NCBI RefSeq assembly: GCF_001314225.1 | Contig: NZ_CP012697.1 | Coordinates: forward strand, 3,534,001-3,598,000 | Origin: Microbacterium sp. No. 7 | Lineage (GTDB): Bacteria > Actinomycetota > Actinomycetes > Actinomycetales > Microbacteriaceae | Length of the DNA stretch: 64,000 nucleotides | Reading direction: 5' to 3' | Shown here: positions 49,010 through 57,618 of the stretch, piece by piece | Layout: the number at the start of each line of letters is the position of its first letter | Position numbering within the stretch: position 1 is the stretch's first letter | The notes under the pieces: model-generated | Databases searched by the model: none | What the model was told of the DNA's origin: nothing | The model's input: the letters and a program-made list of their open reading frames with translations, nothing else | Program-made: the position numbers and the translations under genes

Positions 49010-49509
49010 GTAGCCGCCGAAGGCGGCGTATCGAAACCCGTGTAACGGGCCGTGGGAGGGGTCTCGATACACTCGCGGCTTCGCCGCGAGCACTCGACCA
49101 GCGGGACCGGACGCACCGCAACCCACACCCGCGCCCGCACGCACCCGCACACACCCCCGCTGGTTGAGTAGCCGCCGCAGGCGGCGTATCGAAACCCGTC
49201 TAACGGACCGCGGCAAGGGTCTCGATACACTCGCGGCTCCGCCGCGAGCACTCGACCAGCGGGAGTGGATGCACCCACAACCCGCATCCACACCCGCGCC
49301 ACACACCCCCGCTGGTTGAGTAGCCGCCGCAGGCGGCGTATCGAAACCCATCTAACGGACCGTGGCAAGGGTCTCGATACACTCGCGGCTCCGCCGCGAG
49401 CACTCGACCAGCGGGATCAGACGGACCCGCAACCCACACGCCCGCCCCCACCCCGTTGGTTGAGTAGCCGCCGCAGGCGGCGTATCGAAACCCCTCCCAC
49501 GGACCGCGG
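48998..49509. repeat. Array of four GGTTGAG palindromic elements (three full, one full-length start and one half)
   Basis: Full copies of 108 bp lie at 48998-49105, 49156-49263 and 49308-49415. A left-half copy lies at 49450-49509. Each full copy has inverted tips (CCCGCTGGTTGAG/CTCGACCAGCGGG), a left hairpin (GCCGCCGAAGGCGGC type), TATCGAAACC, a TAACGGACCG centre, TCTCGATACA, and a right hairpin (CTCGCGGCTCCGCCGCGAG type). Spacers of about 45 bp are CACCCGCA-rich. So the array has three full copies and one half copy. No gene is present in 49010-49538. Confidence 0.92.
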
Positions 49510-49538
49510 CGTTGACGGTGAACCCGACCCCGGGGCGC

Positions 49539-49871
49539 TCAGGCGGTCTCGACGGGCTTGCCGGACTCGGTCCATCCGCTGATGCCCGCGCTGAGCACGG
49601 CGACGTTCTCGTAGCCGATCGACGCGGCGACGCGTGCGGCGTTGGGGGCGGCCTGACACGTGGGTCCGCCGCAGTAGAAGACGAGGCCCGCGGAACGGTC
49701 GGCGGGCAGCTCGGCTTCGAGGTTGGTCTTGTCGACGTGCAGTGCACCGGGGACGTGTCCCTCGGCGTAGCGCTCGGCGGAGTTGACGTCGACGATCGTG
49801 CGGCTGCCGTCGGCGATGAAGCCCTCGACGTCCTCGATCGAGACGACGGGAACGGTTGCGGTGTCCGACAT
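49539..49871 (-). CDS. Rhodanese-like sulfurtransferase domain protein
   Basis: A 110-residue single rhodanese domain. The active-site Cys lies in 'GLVFYCGGPTCQAAPNAAR' (about 66-84). Family boxes 'TIVDVNSAERYAEGHVPGALHV' (about 24-45) and 'VLSAGISGWTESGKPVE' close the fold. Two Cys residues flank the loop instead of one. It has a classical ribosome site (GAGGAGG). It lies downstream of metH on the same strand, which may hint at sulfur handling, but the link is weak. Confidence 0.88.
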   Translation of the reverse strand: MSDTATVPVVSIEDVEGFIADGSRTIVDVNSAERYAEGHVPGALHVDKTNLEAELPADRSAGLVFYCGGPTCQAAPNAARVAASIGYENVAVLSAGISGWTESGKPVETA

Positions 49872-49972
49872 GGTGTCCTCCTCGGTGGTCGTCCTTCGAC
49901 GCTATGGGCGCCGAAGGCACCGGGATCCGGCGGCGTCATACGGCGCAACAGACGCGGGACGAGACGACCCCG

Positions 49973-52900
49973 TCACACCGAGAAGTACTTCGCCTCCGGG
50001 TGGTGGAACACGAACGCGTCGGTCGACTGCTCGGGATGCAGCTGCAGCTCCTCGCTCAGCTCGACGCCCATCCGCTCCGGGCGCAGCAGCTCGACGACCT
50101 TGCGACGGTCCTCCATGTCGGGGCACGCCGGGTAGCCGAGCGAGAACCGCGCGCCGCGGTACTCCAGCTTGAACAGCCCGGCCGTGTCGGCGGGGTCTTC
50201 GCCAGCGAAGCCCAGCTCCGACCGGATGCGCGCGTGCCAGAGCTCGGCGAGCGCCTCGGTGAGCTGCATCACGAGGCCGTTGAGCTCGTAGTAGTCGCGG
50301 TACTTGTCGCCGGCGAAGAGCTTCGCGGTGACCTCGTCGATGCGTGCGCCGGCCGTCACGAGCTGCACGGGCAGCACGTCGATCCGGCCCGATTCGCGTG
50401 AGCGCACGAAGTCCGACAGGCACAGGTGCCGGTCGCGACGCTGGCGCGGGAACGTGAACCGCAGACGCTCCGTGCCGATGGATCTCGATACACCGTCGCT
50501 GCGCGACGGCACTCGATCAGCAAGGGAGCCACCGTCGCTGCGCGACGGCACTCGATCAGCGAGGGGAACACCGTCGCTGCGCGACGGCACTCGATCGGCG
50601 AGGGAGCCACCGTCCGGCGCGAGCAGCCCGGGCACGCCGAGCACGCCCGACGGGTCGTCGCCGTGGTGCAGCACGATCAGGTCGTCGCCCTCCGACACGA
50701 CGGGGAAGTACCCGTACGCGACCGACGCGTCGAGCATGCCCTCGGCGAGGATGCGGTCGAGCCAGTACCGCAGCCGCGGCCGGCCCTCGGTCTCGACCAG
50801 CTGCTCGTACGACAGGCCGTCGTCGCCGCGGCCCGGCTTGAGTCCCCACTGCCCCATGAACGTCGCCCGCTCATCGAGGTAGGCGGCGTAGTCGGCGAGC
50901 GCGATGCCGCGCACGATGCGGGTGCCCCAGAACGGCGGCGCGGGAACCGGATTGTCGGATGCCACGTCCGACCGCGCGGGCATCGCCTCGGGCTCGGTGA
51001 GGGTGAGCCGCGATCCCGCCGCATGGATGCGCTTCTTCAGCGGCGGCAGGCCCACGGCATCCGCCGGCTCGCCGCGCGCGACGCGCACGAGCGGCTCCAT
51101 CAGCGCGAGGCCCTCGAACGCGTCCTTCGCGTAGCGCACCTCGCCGTCGAACAGCCCCGCGAGGTCGTCCTCGACGTAGGCGCGCGTGAGCGCCGCGCCG
51201 CCGAGCAGCACGGGCCATTTGCGCGCGAGCCCGCGCGCCTGCAGCTCCTCGAGGTTCTCCTTCATCACGACGGTCGACTTCACGAGCAGCCCCGACATGC
51301 CGATGACGTCGGCGTCGTGCTCCTCCGCGGCGGCGATGATGTCGGCGATCGGCTGCTTGATGCCGAGGTTGACGACCTCGTAGCCGTTGTTGGTGAGGAT
51401 GATGTCGACGAGGTTCTTGCCGATGTCGTGCACGTCGCCGCGCACGGTCGCGAGCACGATGCGGCCCTTGCCCGCCGACTCGGTGCGCTCCATGTGCGGC
51501 TCGAGCAGCGCGACGGCCGTCTTCATGACCTCCGCGGACTGCAGCACGAACGGCAGCTGCATCTGCCCCGAGCCGAACCGCTCGCCGACGACCTTCATGC
51601 CCTCCAGCAGCTGGTCGTTGATGATGTCGAGCGGCGCCATGCCCTCCGCGCGCGCCAGGTCGAGATCGGCCTCCAGCCCTTTCAGCTCGCCGTCGATGAT
51701 GCGCCGCTGCAGCCGCTCCCCCACGGGCAGCGCGGCGAGCTCGGCGGCCCGCTGGTCGCGCAATGCCGCCGTGTCGACGCCCGCGAACAGGTCGAGCATG
51801 ACCGCGAGCGGGTCATACGTGACGTTGCCGTCGGCGTCGTGCTCGCGCCGGTCCCACACGAGGTCGAGCGCGACCTTGCGCTGATCGTCGGGAATGGATG
51901 CCAGGGGCACGATCTTCGCGGCATCCACGATCGCCGACGTGAGTCCCGCCTCGCGCGCCTCGTTGATGAAGACCGAGTTGAGCACGGAGCGTGCCGCGGG
52001 ATTGAGGCCGAACGACACGTTCGAGACGCCGAGGGTCGTGTTGATGCCGGGGTACTTCACGACGAGGCCACGGATCGCCTCGATGGTCTCGATGCCGTCG
52101 CGCCGCGTCTCTTCCTGCCCCGTCGCGATGGGGAACGTGAGGCAGTCGACGATGATGTCCTCGACGCGCATGCCCCATTCGCCGACCAGCTCGTCGACGA
52201 GACGCGACGCGATGCGCAGCTTGTCCTCGGCCGTGCGGGCCTGGCCCTGCTCGTCGATGGTGAGGGCGACGACGGCCGTGCCGTGCTCCTTGACGAGCGG
52301 CATGATGCGGCCGAACCTGCTGGCCGGGCCGTCGCCGTCCTCGTAGTTGACGGAGTTGACGACGGGCCGTCCGCCGACGAGCTCGAGCCCCGCCTGGATG
52401 ACGGCGGGCTCGGTCGAGTCGATCACGAGCGGAAGCGTGGATGCCGAGGCGAACCGCGACACGACCTCGCGCACGTCGGCGACGCCGTCGCGCCCCACGT
52501 AGTCGACGCAGACGTCGAGCAGGTGCGCACCGACGCGCGTCTGCGCGCGGGCGATCTCGACGCAGTCGTCCCAGCGGCCCTCGAGCATGGCCTCGCGGAA
52601 CGCCTTCGACCCGTTGGCATTGGTCCGCTCGCCGATCGCGAGGTACGCGGCATCCTGCCGGAACGGCACGTGCTGGTAGAGCGACGAGACGCCGGGCTCG
52701 AACTCCTGCGGTGATCGAGGAGGATCTCGATACACGCCGCCTTCGGCGGCGCACTCGATCAGCGGAGGGGCATCCCCCGGTGGTCGAGCGGCCATCGCGG
52801 GCGACACATCCCCCTCCGATCGACCATCCACCGCGGGCGACGCGTCCTCCGCTGGTCGAACAACCGCCGCGGGCGACGCGTCCTCCGCCTCCGCTGGTCG

Positions 52901-53920
52901 AGTGCCGGCGCGCAGCGCCGGTGTATCGAGACCCGCCGCCTCGCGGAACGGCGCGAGCCGCTCGACGACCGCCGCGAGGTGCTCGGGCGTCGTGCCGCAG
53001 CATCCGCCCACGAGGGACAGCCCGAACTCGCGCACGAACTGCTCGTGCGCCGTCGCGAGCTCGGCGGGCGACAGCGGGTAGCGCGCGCCGTCGGCGGCCA
53101 GCACGGGAAGCCCCGCGTTGGGCATGCACGCGATCGGCACGGCGGCGTGCTTCGACAGGTGCCGCAGATGCTCGCTCATCTCGGCGGGACCGGTCGCGCA
53201 GTTCAGGCCGATCGCGTCGACGCCCAGCGGCTCGAGCGCGGTGAGCGCGGCTCCGATCTCGCTGCCCATCAGCATCGTGCCGGTCGTCTCGACGGTCACC
53301 TCGACGAAGATCGGCAGGCGGATGCCACGGCCGACGATCGCCTGCCGGCATCCGTTGATCGCCGCCTTCGTCTGCAGCAGGTCCTGGCTCGTCTCGACGA
53401 GGAACGCGTCGGCGCCGCCGTCGATGAGCCCCTCGGCCTGCAGCGCGAAGGTCTGCTTGAGGTGGTCGTAGGTGGTGTGTCCGAGGCTCGGCAGCTTGGT
53501 GCCGGGTCCCATCGAGCCGAGCACCCAGCGCATCCTCCCGTCGCGGGCCTCGGCCGCCTCGACGCGCTCCCGCGCGATGCGCGTGTTGACCTGGGCGAGC
53601 TCGTGGATGCGGTCGTCGATGTCGTAGTCGGAGAGGTTCGACCAGTTGGCGCCGAAGGTGTTGGTCTCGATCGCGTCGATGCCGACCGCGAGGTAGTCGT
53701 CGTGGATCGCCGCGATCATGTCGGGGCGGCTGACGCCGAGGATCTCGTTGCAGCCCTCGAGCTGCTGGTAGTCGTCGAGCGTCGGCTCGTAGCGCTGCAG
53801 CATCGTGCCCATCGCGCCGTCGGCGATCACGACGCGCGAGCGCAGGGCGTCGAGCAGGGCCTGCGCTCGGGCGGGGCGCGGAACGCCCTCGACGTCGAGA
53901 GCGAAGCGGGAACCGGTCAT
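49973..53920 (-). CDS. metH: Cobalamin-dependent methionine synthase with repeat-derived insertions
   Basis: A 1315-residue four-domain MetH. The homocysteine domain (about 15-325) has zinc Cys residues in 'IGLNCATGP' and 'VGGCCGTTPEH'. The folate domain (about 415-690) starts 'IGERTNANGSKAFREAML'. The cobalamin domain carries the ligand His in 'GDVHDIGKNLVDIIL' (about 830). The SAM activation domain covers about 960-1315. It is about 100 residues longer than relatives. Two insertions explain this: about residues 329-402 between domains 1 and 2, and about 1104-1146 inside the activation domain ('SLADRVPSRSDG' three times). Both are translated palindromic repeats. GAGAAT lies 6 nt before ATG. 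Confidence 0.96.
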   Translation of the reverse strand: MTGSRFALDVEGVPRPARAQALLDALRSRVVIADGAMGTMLQRYEPTLDDYQQLEGCNEILGVSRPDMIAAIHDDYLAVGIDAIETNTFGANWSNLSDYDIDDRIHELAQVNTRIARERVEAAEARDGRMRWVLGSMGPGTKLPSLGHTTYDHLKQTFALQAEGLIDGGADAFLVETSQDLLQTKAAINGCRQAIVGRGIRLPIFVEVTVETTGTMLMGSEIGAALTALEPLGVDAIGLNCATGPAEMSEHLRHLSKHAAVPIACMPNAGLPVLAADGARYPLSPAELATAHEQFVREFGLSLVGGCCGTTPEHLAAVVERLAPFREAAGLDTPALRAGTRPAEAEDASPAAVVRPAEDASPAVDGRSEGDVSPAMAARPPGDAPPLIECAAEGGVYRDPPRSPQEFEPGVSSLYQHVPFRQDAAYLAIGERTNANGSKAFREAMLEGRWDDCVEIARAQTRVGAHLLDVCVDYVGRDGVADVREVVSRFASASTLPLVIDSTEPAVIQAGLELVGGRPVVNSVNYEDGDGPASRFGRIMPLVKEHGTAVVALTIDEQGQARTAEDKLRIASRLVDELVGEWGMRVEDIIVDCLTFPIATGQEETRRDGIETIEAIRGLVVKYPGINTTLGVSNVSFGLNPAARSVLNSVFINEAREAGLTSAIVDAAKIVPLASIPDDQRKVALDLVWDRREHDADGNVTYDPLAVMLDLFAGVDTAALRDQRAAELAALPVGERLQRRIIDGELKGLEADLDLARAEGMAPLDIINDQLLEGMKVVGERFGSGQMQLPFVLQSAEVMKTAVALLEPHMERTESAGKGRIVLATVRGDVHDIGKNLVDIILTNNGYEVVNLGIKQPIADIIAAAEEHDADVIGMSGLLVKSTVVMKENLEELQARGLARKWPVLLGGAALTRAYVEDDLAGLFDGEVRYAKDAFEGLALMEPLVRVARGEPADAVGLPPLKKRIHAAGSRLTLTEPEAMPARSDVASDNPVPAPPFWGTRIVRGIALADYAAYLDERATFMGQWGLKPGRGDDGLSYEQLVETEGRPRLRYWLDRILAEGMLDASVAYGYFPVVSEGDDLIVLHHGDDPSGVLGVPGLLAPDGGSLADRVPSRSDGVPLADRVPSRSDGGSLADRVPSRSDGVSRSIGTERLRFTFPRQRRDRHLCLSDFVRSRESGRIDVLPVQLVTAGARIDEVTAKLFAGDKYRDYYELNGLVMQLTEALAELWHARIRSELGFAGEDPADTAGLFKLEYRGARFSLGYPACPDMEDRRKVVELLRPERMGVELSEELQLHPEQSTDAFVFHHPEAKYFSV
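50480..50606. repeat. Triplicated half GGTTGAG element inside metH
   Basis: The right half of the GGTTGAG element (TCTCGATACA, hairpin CCGTCGCTGCGCGACGG, ACTCGATCAG) appears once fully. Its hairpin part is then repeated twice more in tandem. The unit is 48 or 51 bp, a multiple of three, so metH stays open. Confidence 0.9.
52712..52935. repeat. Half elements and tandem units between metH domains 1 and 2
   Basis: From right to left this holds a left half element (CTGGTCGAGTGCCGG, hairpin, GTATCGAGAC), three tandem units of about 30 bp (GCTGGTCGAACAACCGCCGC type), and a right half element (TCTCGATACACGCCG, hairpin, CACTCGATCAGCGG). All are in frame with metH. It looks like one element split by internal duplication. 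Confidence 0.88.
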
Positions 53921-53995
53921 CGCCCGATTCTCCCACGCACCTCCGACATCCCCGAGATCGCGCGGGATGCCGGCGCCGCGACGCCCGCGACCTGC

Positions 53996-54970
53996 TCAGC
54001 GCGCCGCGCGGCGGGCCTTGCGGAAGGCGTCGATCGTGTCCCAGACGTTCACGCCGACCACCGTGAAGCCGACGAGGATCGGGATGATCGTCGCGACGGT
54101 CGCGGCCGAATCGCCGTCGGGGATGAGCGCGGGCCAGAACGCGGGGTTCAGCAGCTCGCCGCGCACGAGCAGCCAGATCGCCGCCGTCGCGAAGAGCAGG
54201 TTCAGGATGCCGTTCGTCACCGCGAGCCCCGTGGTCCAGCGTCCCGCGACGAACACCGCGACGGCGATCGCCGCCTCGATCGCGAGGAACACCCACAGCA
54301 CGATGAGCCACACGGGCCACAGCCCCGGATGCAGCACCGAGATCCAGCCCGTCCCGGAGAGGTAGGCGGCGCCGAACACGTGGTCCCACACGACCAGGCC
54401 GGCCGCGAGGGCGAGGAGGCCGAGCGACCAGACGAGGTCGCTGCGGGTGGCACCGCTCTCGGGCGGCTCGGGCAGCTCGTCGAGCGTCCATTCCACGGCG
54501 ACGTCGGTGCCGCGCGAGTACCGCTCGATCACGGCGAAGACGAGCGTGACCCAGAAGCACATGTGCAGGGCGGTGCCGATCCCCACCTGCACGGTCGTGC
54601 CGATGATCGCCCCGATGGGCTCGCCGGCGATCGACATGCCGAGCGCGACGCCGAACACCGCGAGCGGCACCATGATCCACAGCAGCAGCACGAGCAGCCG
54701 CTTCCACGTGAGGTAGTAGCGCGGGCCGATGAGGTGCAGCGGCCGGTCGGCGTATCCGGCGCCGAGCGCGTCGGGGTCGCCGAGCCCTTCGAGAACGGCG
54801 CGCTCGGCGGCATCCCGCTCCTCGCCCGCCTCGATCCGGGCGTCGATCTGGTCGTAGATCGAGTCGCGCAGCTCGTTCGCCACGTCGCCGCGCTGCTTCT
54901 CGGGCACGGTGCGCACGACCGCGGCGATGTAGCGATCGGCGAGGGCGGTGGCATCCGTCTTCTCGGTCAT
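53996..54970 (-). CDS. Permease-prefix-domain membrane protein
   Basis: A 324-residue protein. Residues about 8-75 form the helical 'permease prefix domain' ('RYIAAVVRTVPEKQRGDVANELRDSI', in part; 'AERAVLEGLGDPDALGAGYA'), common next to PadR regulators in actinobacteria. Seven or so membrane helices follow (about 88-315). Function unknown. Its start lies 3 nt after the PadR-type gene's stop, so the regulator and this protein form one operon. Confidence 0.8.
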   Translation of the reverse strand: MTEKTDATALADRYIAAVVRTVPEKQRGDVANELRDSIYDQIDARIEAGEERDAAERAVLEGLGDPDALGAGYADRPLHLIGPRYYLTWKRLLVLLLWIMVPLAVFGVALGMSIAGEPIGAIIGTTVQVGIGTALHMCFWVTLVFAVIERYSRGTDVAVEWTLDELPEPPESGATRSDLVWSLGLLALAAGLVVWDHVFGAAYLSGTGWISVLHPGLWPVWLIVLWVFLAIEAAIAVAVFVAGRWTTGLAVTNGILNLLFATAAIWLLVRGELLNPAFWPALIPDGDSAATVATIIPILVGFTVVGVNVWDTIDAFRKARRAAR

Positions 54971-54973
54971 GGG

Positions 54974-55306
54974 TCAGTCCTCCCGGGGAAGCGCGGCGAT
55001 CGCGTCGGCGAGGCGCGTGAAGTCGTCGGTGAGCACGGCGGCGAGGCGTCTGCCGTCGGCGCTCGTGCGGTAGAACTTGCGGGGCCGGGACTGGCCCGTG
55101 TCCCACTCGCTCGTGAGGTACCCCTGCTTCTCGAGCCGCCGCAGCAGGGGATAGAGGGTGTTGGCGTCGGTGTCGAAGCCGCGCTCCTGCAGATGCTCGA
55201 GCAGCCCGTATCCGTAGCCCGGCTCGATCAGCAGCCGCAGGCACGCGAGCACGATCGTGCCACGGCGCAGCTCCTGCACGTGGATGTCGAACTCGTTCTC
55301 GCTCAC
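54974..55306 (-). CDS. PadR-family regulator
   Basis: A 110-residue winged-helix regulator: 'LRRGTIVLACLRLLIEPGYGYGLLEHL', in parts ('RGTIVLACLRLL', 'GYGYGLLEHLQERGF'), 'NTLYPLLRRLEKQGYL' (recognition helix) and the wing 'RKFYRTSADGRRL'. It is a short, C-terminally minimal PadR. The GTG start has TAACGT 7 nt upstream. It probably represses itself and the coupled membrane protein via the palindrome in its promoter. Confidence 0.9.
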   Translation of the reverse strand: MSENEFDIHVQELRRGTIVLACLRLLIEPGYGYGLLEHLQERGFDTDANTLYPLLRRLEKQGYLTSEWDTGQSRPRKFYRTSADGRRLAAVLTDDFTRLADAIAALPRED

Positions 55307-55346
55307 GCCTCACACGTTACTGTGCGTCACACACTATTGTCAATAG
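55307..55346 (-). promoter_or_regulatory. PadR operon promoter with palindrome over the -35 box
   Basis: On the minus strand TTGACA (55338-55343) and TAACGT (55314-55319) are 18 bp apart, and the GTG start begins 7 nt after the latter. The -35 box lies inside the perfect palindrome CTATTG-T-CAATAG (55334-55346), a good candidate for the PadR site. Confidence 0.65.
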
Positions 55347-55521
55347 CGCCACATGCTGTCCGGCACATCGTGCGGCTGCGGGAACCTGCCGCGGCGGCGA
55401 GGGATGGCGCCCGGGCAGGAGACGGGCGCCATCGCGGGGCGGGCGCGGGGCGTATCGTGGAAGATGCCTCTGCGCCGCCGACGCCGCGGACGGGCCGGGT
55501 CGCGAGAGGCGGGAGAACACC

Positions 55522-55917
55522 ATGAAGATCAGGACATCAGCCGACTGGCGCGACGACCTGCCGTTCGAGGTCGCGGTGCCCGCCGACCAGGTGGCTCCCG
55601 GCGACCCCGCGCGCTGCGCGGCGTGCAGCGCGACCACCGACCCCCTGCCGCGCGACGAGCTGTGGGTCGTCAAGCACCACCATCCGAACAATCCGGCCGG
55701 GTTCGTGCGCCTCTACTGCGCGTTCCACCGCCCCAAGCCCGCTCCGGCGCCCCTCTCCACGGCGGCCCCGGCCCGTCGCGCGGCATCGTCGCGCCCGTCG
55801 ACGCCGCGCCAGCCCAAGCCCGTCGTGCCCGAGCGGCCCGCCGTGATGTGCCCCGACTGCTTCGTGCAGGTGCCGCCGACGGGAACGTGCGGCATGTGCG
55901 GCCAGCAGGTCTCCTGA
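55522..55917 (+). CDS. Hypothetical zinc-binding protein
   Basis: A 131-residue protein with two Cys groups: 'ARCAACSATTDPLPRDELWV' followed by 'LYCAFHRP' (about 30-71), and a C-terminal 'VMCPDCFVQVPPTGTCGMCG' (about 108-127) that looks like a zinc ribbon. A Pro/Ala/Arg linker separates them. I do not recognise a family. The upstream 215 bp hold the divergent PadR promoter and nothing else I can name. Confidence 0.65.
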   Translation: MKIRTSADWRDDLPFEVAVPADQVAPGDPARCAACSATTDPLPRDELWVVKHHHPNNPAGFVRLYCAFHRPKPAPAPLSTAAPARRAASSRPSTPRQPKPVVPERPAVMCPDCFVQVPPTGTCGMCGQQVS

Positions 55918-55936
55918 CGGGCGCTACCGTAGCGGC

Positions 55937-56350
55937 ATGCCCGTCTTCGCCGCCGGAACCGACCGCCTCGACCGCGCCCGCGTGCACCGCTGGCTGAGCG
56001 AGGAGAGCTACTGGGCGCAGGGACGCCCCCGCGACCGGCAGGATGCCGCGATCGACGCGTCGCGCAACTACGGCGTCTACGACGAGGCGTCCGGCGAGCA
56101 GCTCGGCTACGCGCGCGTCGTCACCGACGGCGTCACGTTCGCGTGGCTGTGCGACGTGTTCGTGGATGCCGCGGCGCGCGGCCGCGGCATCGGCAAGCAG
56201 CTCGTGGAGGGCGTCGTCGCCGACCTGGAGCCGCTCGGCCTCAAGCGCATCGCCCTCGCGACCGGCGATGCGCAGGGCCTGTACGCGCAGTACGGCTTCG
56301 CCGAGGTCACGGGGGCGACGTGGATGACGCGGGCGGGGGCGGCGTCGTGA
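55937..56350 (+). CDS. GNAT-family N-acetyltransferase
   Basis: A 137-residue acetyltransferase-like protein with the acetyl-CoA box 'LCDVFVDAAARGRGIGKQLVEGVV' in parts ('CDVFVDAAARGRGIGK', about 71-86) and the closing 'LYAQYGFAEV'. Residues near 'WLSEESYWAQGRPRD' match the short GNATs related to YitI. TACCGT lies 6 nt before the ATG. The stop overlaps the menC start (GTGA), so menC is expressed from this promoter. Confidence 0.87.
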   Translation: MPVFAAGTDRLDRARVHRWLSEESYWAQGRPRDRQDAAIDASRNYGVYDEASGEQLGYARVVTDGVTFAWLCDVFVDAAARGRGIGKQLVEGVVADLEPLGLKRIALATGDAQGLYAQYGFAEVTGATWMTRAGAAS

Positions 56351-57336
56351 CCCTCCCGCCGCTCGCCGACATCGTCGCGCGGGCACACGTCGTCGCACTG
56401 CCGCTCACGACCCGCTTCCGCGGCGTCGACGTGCGCGAGGCGCTGCTCATCGACGGCCCGGAGGGATGGACGGAGTTCTCGCCGTTCACGGAGTACGACG
56501 ACGCCGAGGCGGCGACGTGGCTCGCGGCGGCGCTCGACTTCGGGTGGCACCCGCAGCCCGCGCCGGTGCGCACCGAGATCCCCGTCAACGCGACGATGCC
56601 GGCGGTGCCGGCGAGCGCCGTCGCCGACGTGCTGGCGCGCTTCGACGGATGCCGCACGACGAAGGTCAAGGTCGCCGAGCGCGGCCAGACGCTCGCCGAC
56701 GACGTCGCGCGCGTGCGCGCCGTGCGCACCGCGATGGGGCCGGAGGGCCGCATCCGGCTCGACGCCAACGGCGCCTGGAACGTCGACGAGGCGGAGCACG
56801 CGATCCACGCGCTCGCCGCGTTCGACCTCGAATACGTCGAGCAGCCGTGCGCGACGGTCGACGAGCTCGCCGAGGTGCGGCGGCGCGTGAAGTACATGGG
56901 CATCCCGATCGCGGCCGACGAGAGCGTGCGCAAGGCCGCCGACCCGCTCGCCGTAGCCCGCGCGGGCGCCGCCGACCTGCTCGTGATCAAGGCGCAGCCG
57001 CTCGGCGGCGTGCGACGCGCGCTCGACCTCGTCGCCGAGGCGGGGCTGCCCGCCGTCGTCTCCAGCGCCCTCGACACGTCGATCGGGCTGTCGATGGGGC
57101 TCGCGCTGGCCGGGGCGCTGCCCTCGCTCGACTACGACTGCGGACTCGGCACCGCCTCGCTCCTGGCCGCCGATGTGGTCGCAGACCCCCTACGCCCCCG
57201 GTCAGGCACGCTCCCCGTCGGCCGCGTCGAGCCGGATGCCGCGCTGCTCGCCCGGCACGCCGCCCCCGCCCCCCGCCGCGACTGGTGGCTCGCCCGCCTC
57301 GAGCGCTGCCACGCCCTGCTCACCGCCCGAGAGTGA
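56347..57336 (+). CDS. menC: O-succinylbenzoate synthase
   Basis: A 329-residue enolase-superfamily dehydratase. Catalytic Lys residues lie in 'TTKVKVAERG' (about 102-111) and 'LLVIKAQPLGG' (about 211-221). The three metal ligands lie in 'IRLDANGAWN' (Asp), 'YVEQPC' (Glu) and 'IAADESVRK' (Asp). It converts SHCHC to o-succinylbenzoate for menE. It sits 16 kb away from menB/menE and is coupled to an acetyltransferase gene. Confidence 0.93.
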   Translation: MTLPPLADIVARAHVVALPLTTRFRGVDVREALLIDGPEGWTEFSPFTEYDDAEAATWLAAALDFGWHPQPAPVRTEIPVNATMPAVPASAVADVLARFDGCRTTKVKVAERGQTLADDVARVRAVRTAMGPEGRIRLDANGAWNVDEAEHAIHALAAFDLEYVEQPCATVDELAEVRRRVKYMGIPIAADESVRKAADPLAVARAGAADLLVIKAQPLGGVRRALDLVAEAGLPAVVSSALDTSIGLSMGLALAGALPSLDYDCGLGTASLLAADVVADPLRPRSGTLPVGRVEPDAALLARHAAPAPRRDWWLARLERCHALLTARE

Positions 57337-57363
57337 GCGAGGCGGGCAGCAGGGTTCTCATCC

Positions 57364-57472
57364 CCCGCTGGTCGAGTGCTCGCGGCGCAGCCGCGAGCGT
57401 ATCGAGACCCTTGTAGCGGTCCGCGGGAAGGGTTTCGATACGCGCGCTGACGCGCGCTACTCAACCAGCGGG
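57364..57472. repeat. GGTTGAG palindromic element, copy after menC
   Basis: A full copy of 109 bp with tips CCCGCTGGTCGAG and CTCAACCAGCGGG. The inner hairpins are CTCGCGGCGCAGCCGCGAG and CGCGCGCTGACGCGCG. It lies in the gap between converging menC and the tetR-type gene. Confidence 0.9.
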
Positions 57473-57511
57473 GGTGGGTGCACCTCACACCGCAAGACCC
57501 CGCCTCCCACT

Positions 57512-57617
57512 CCCGCTGGTCGAGTGCTCGCGGCGCAGCCGCGAGCGTATCGAGACCCCCGTAACGGACCGCGGGAGGGATTTCGACACGCCGCCTGCGG
57601 CGGCTGATCAATCTGCG
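57512..57617. repeat. GGTTGAG palindromic element, copy at the tetR-type gene end
   Basis: The left half is nearly identical to the copy at 57364. The right tip is degenerate (CTGATCAATCTGCG). It ends 2 bp before the stop codon of the TetR-type gene. Confidence 0.85.
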
Positions 57618-57618
57618 C

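Noticed and set aside
48998..49509. CRISPR-like appearance of the repeat array
   Set aside because: The repeated unit is 108 bp with internal hairpins, the spacers are low-complexity CACCCGCA sequence of about 45 bp, and copies occur singly elsewhere. No cas genes are present.
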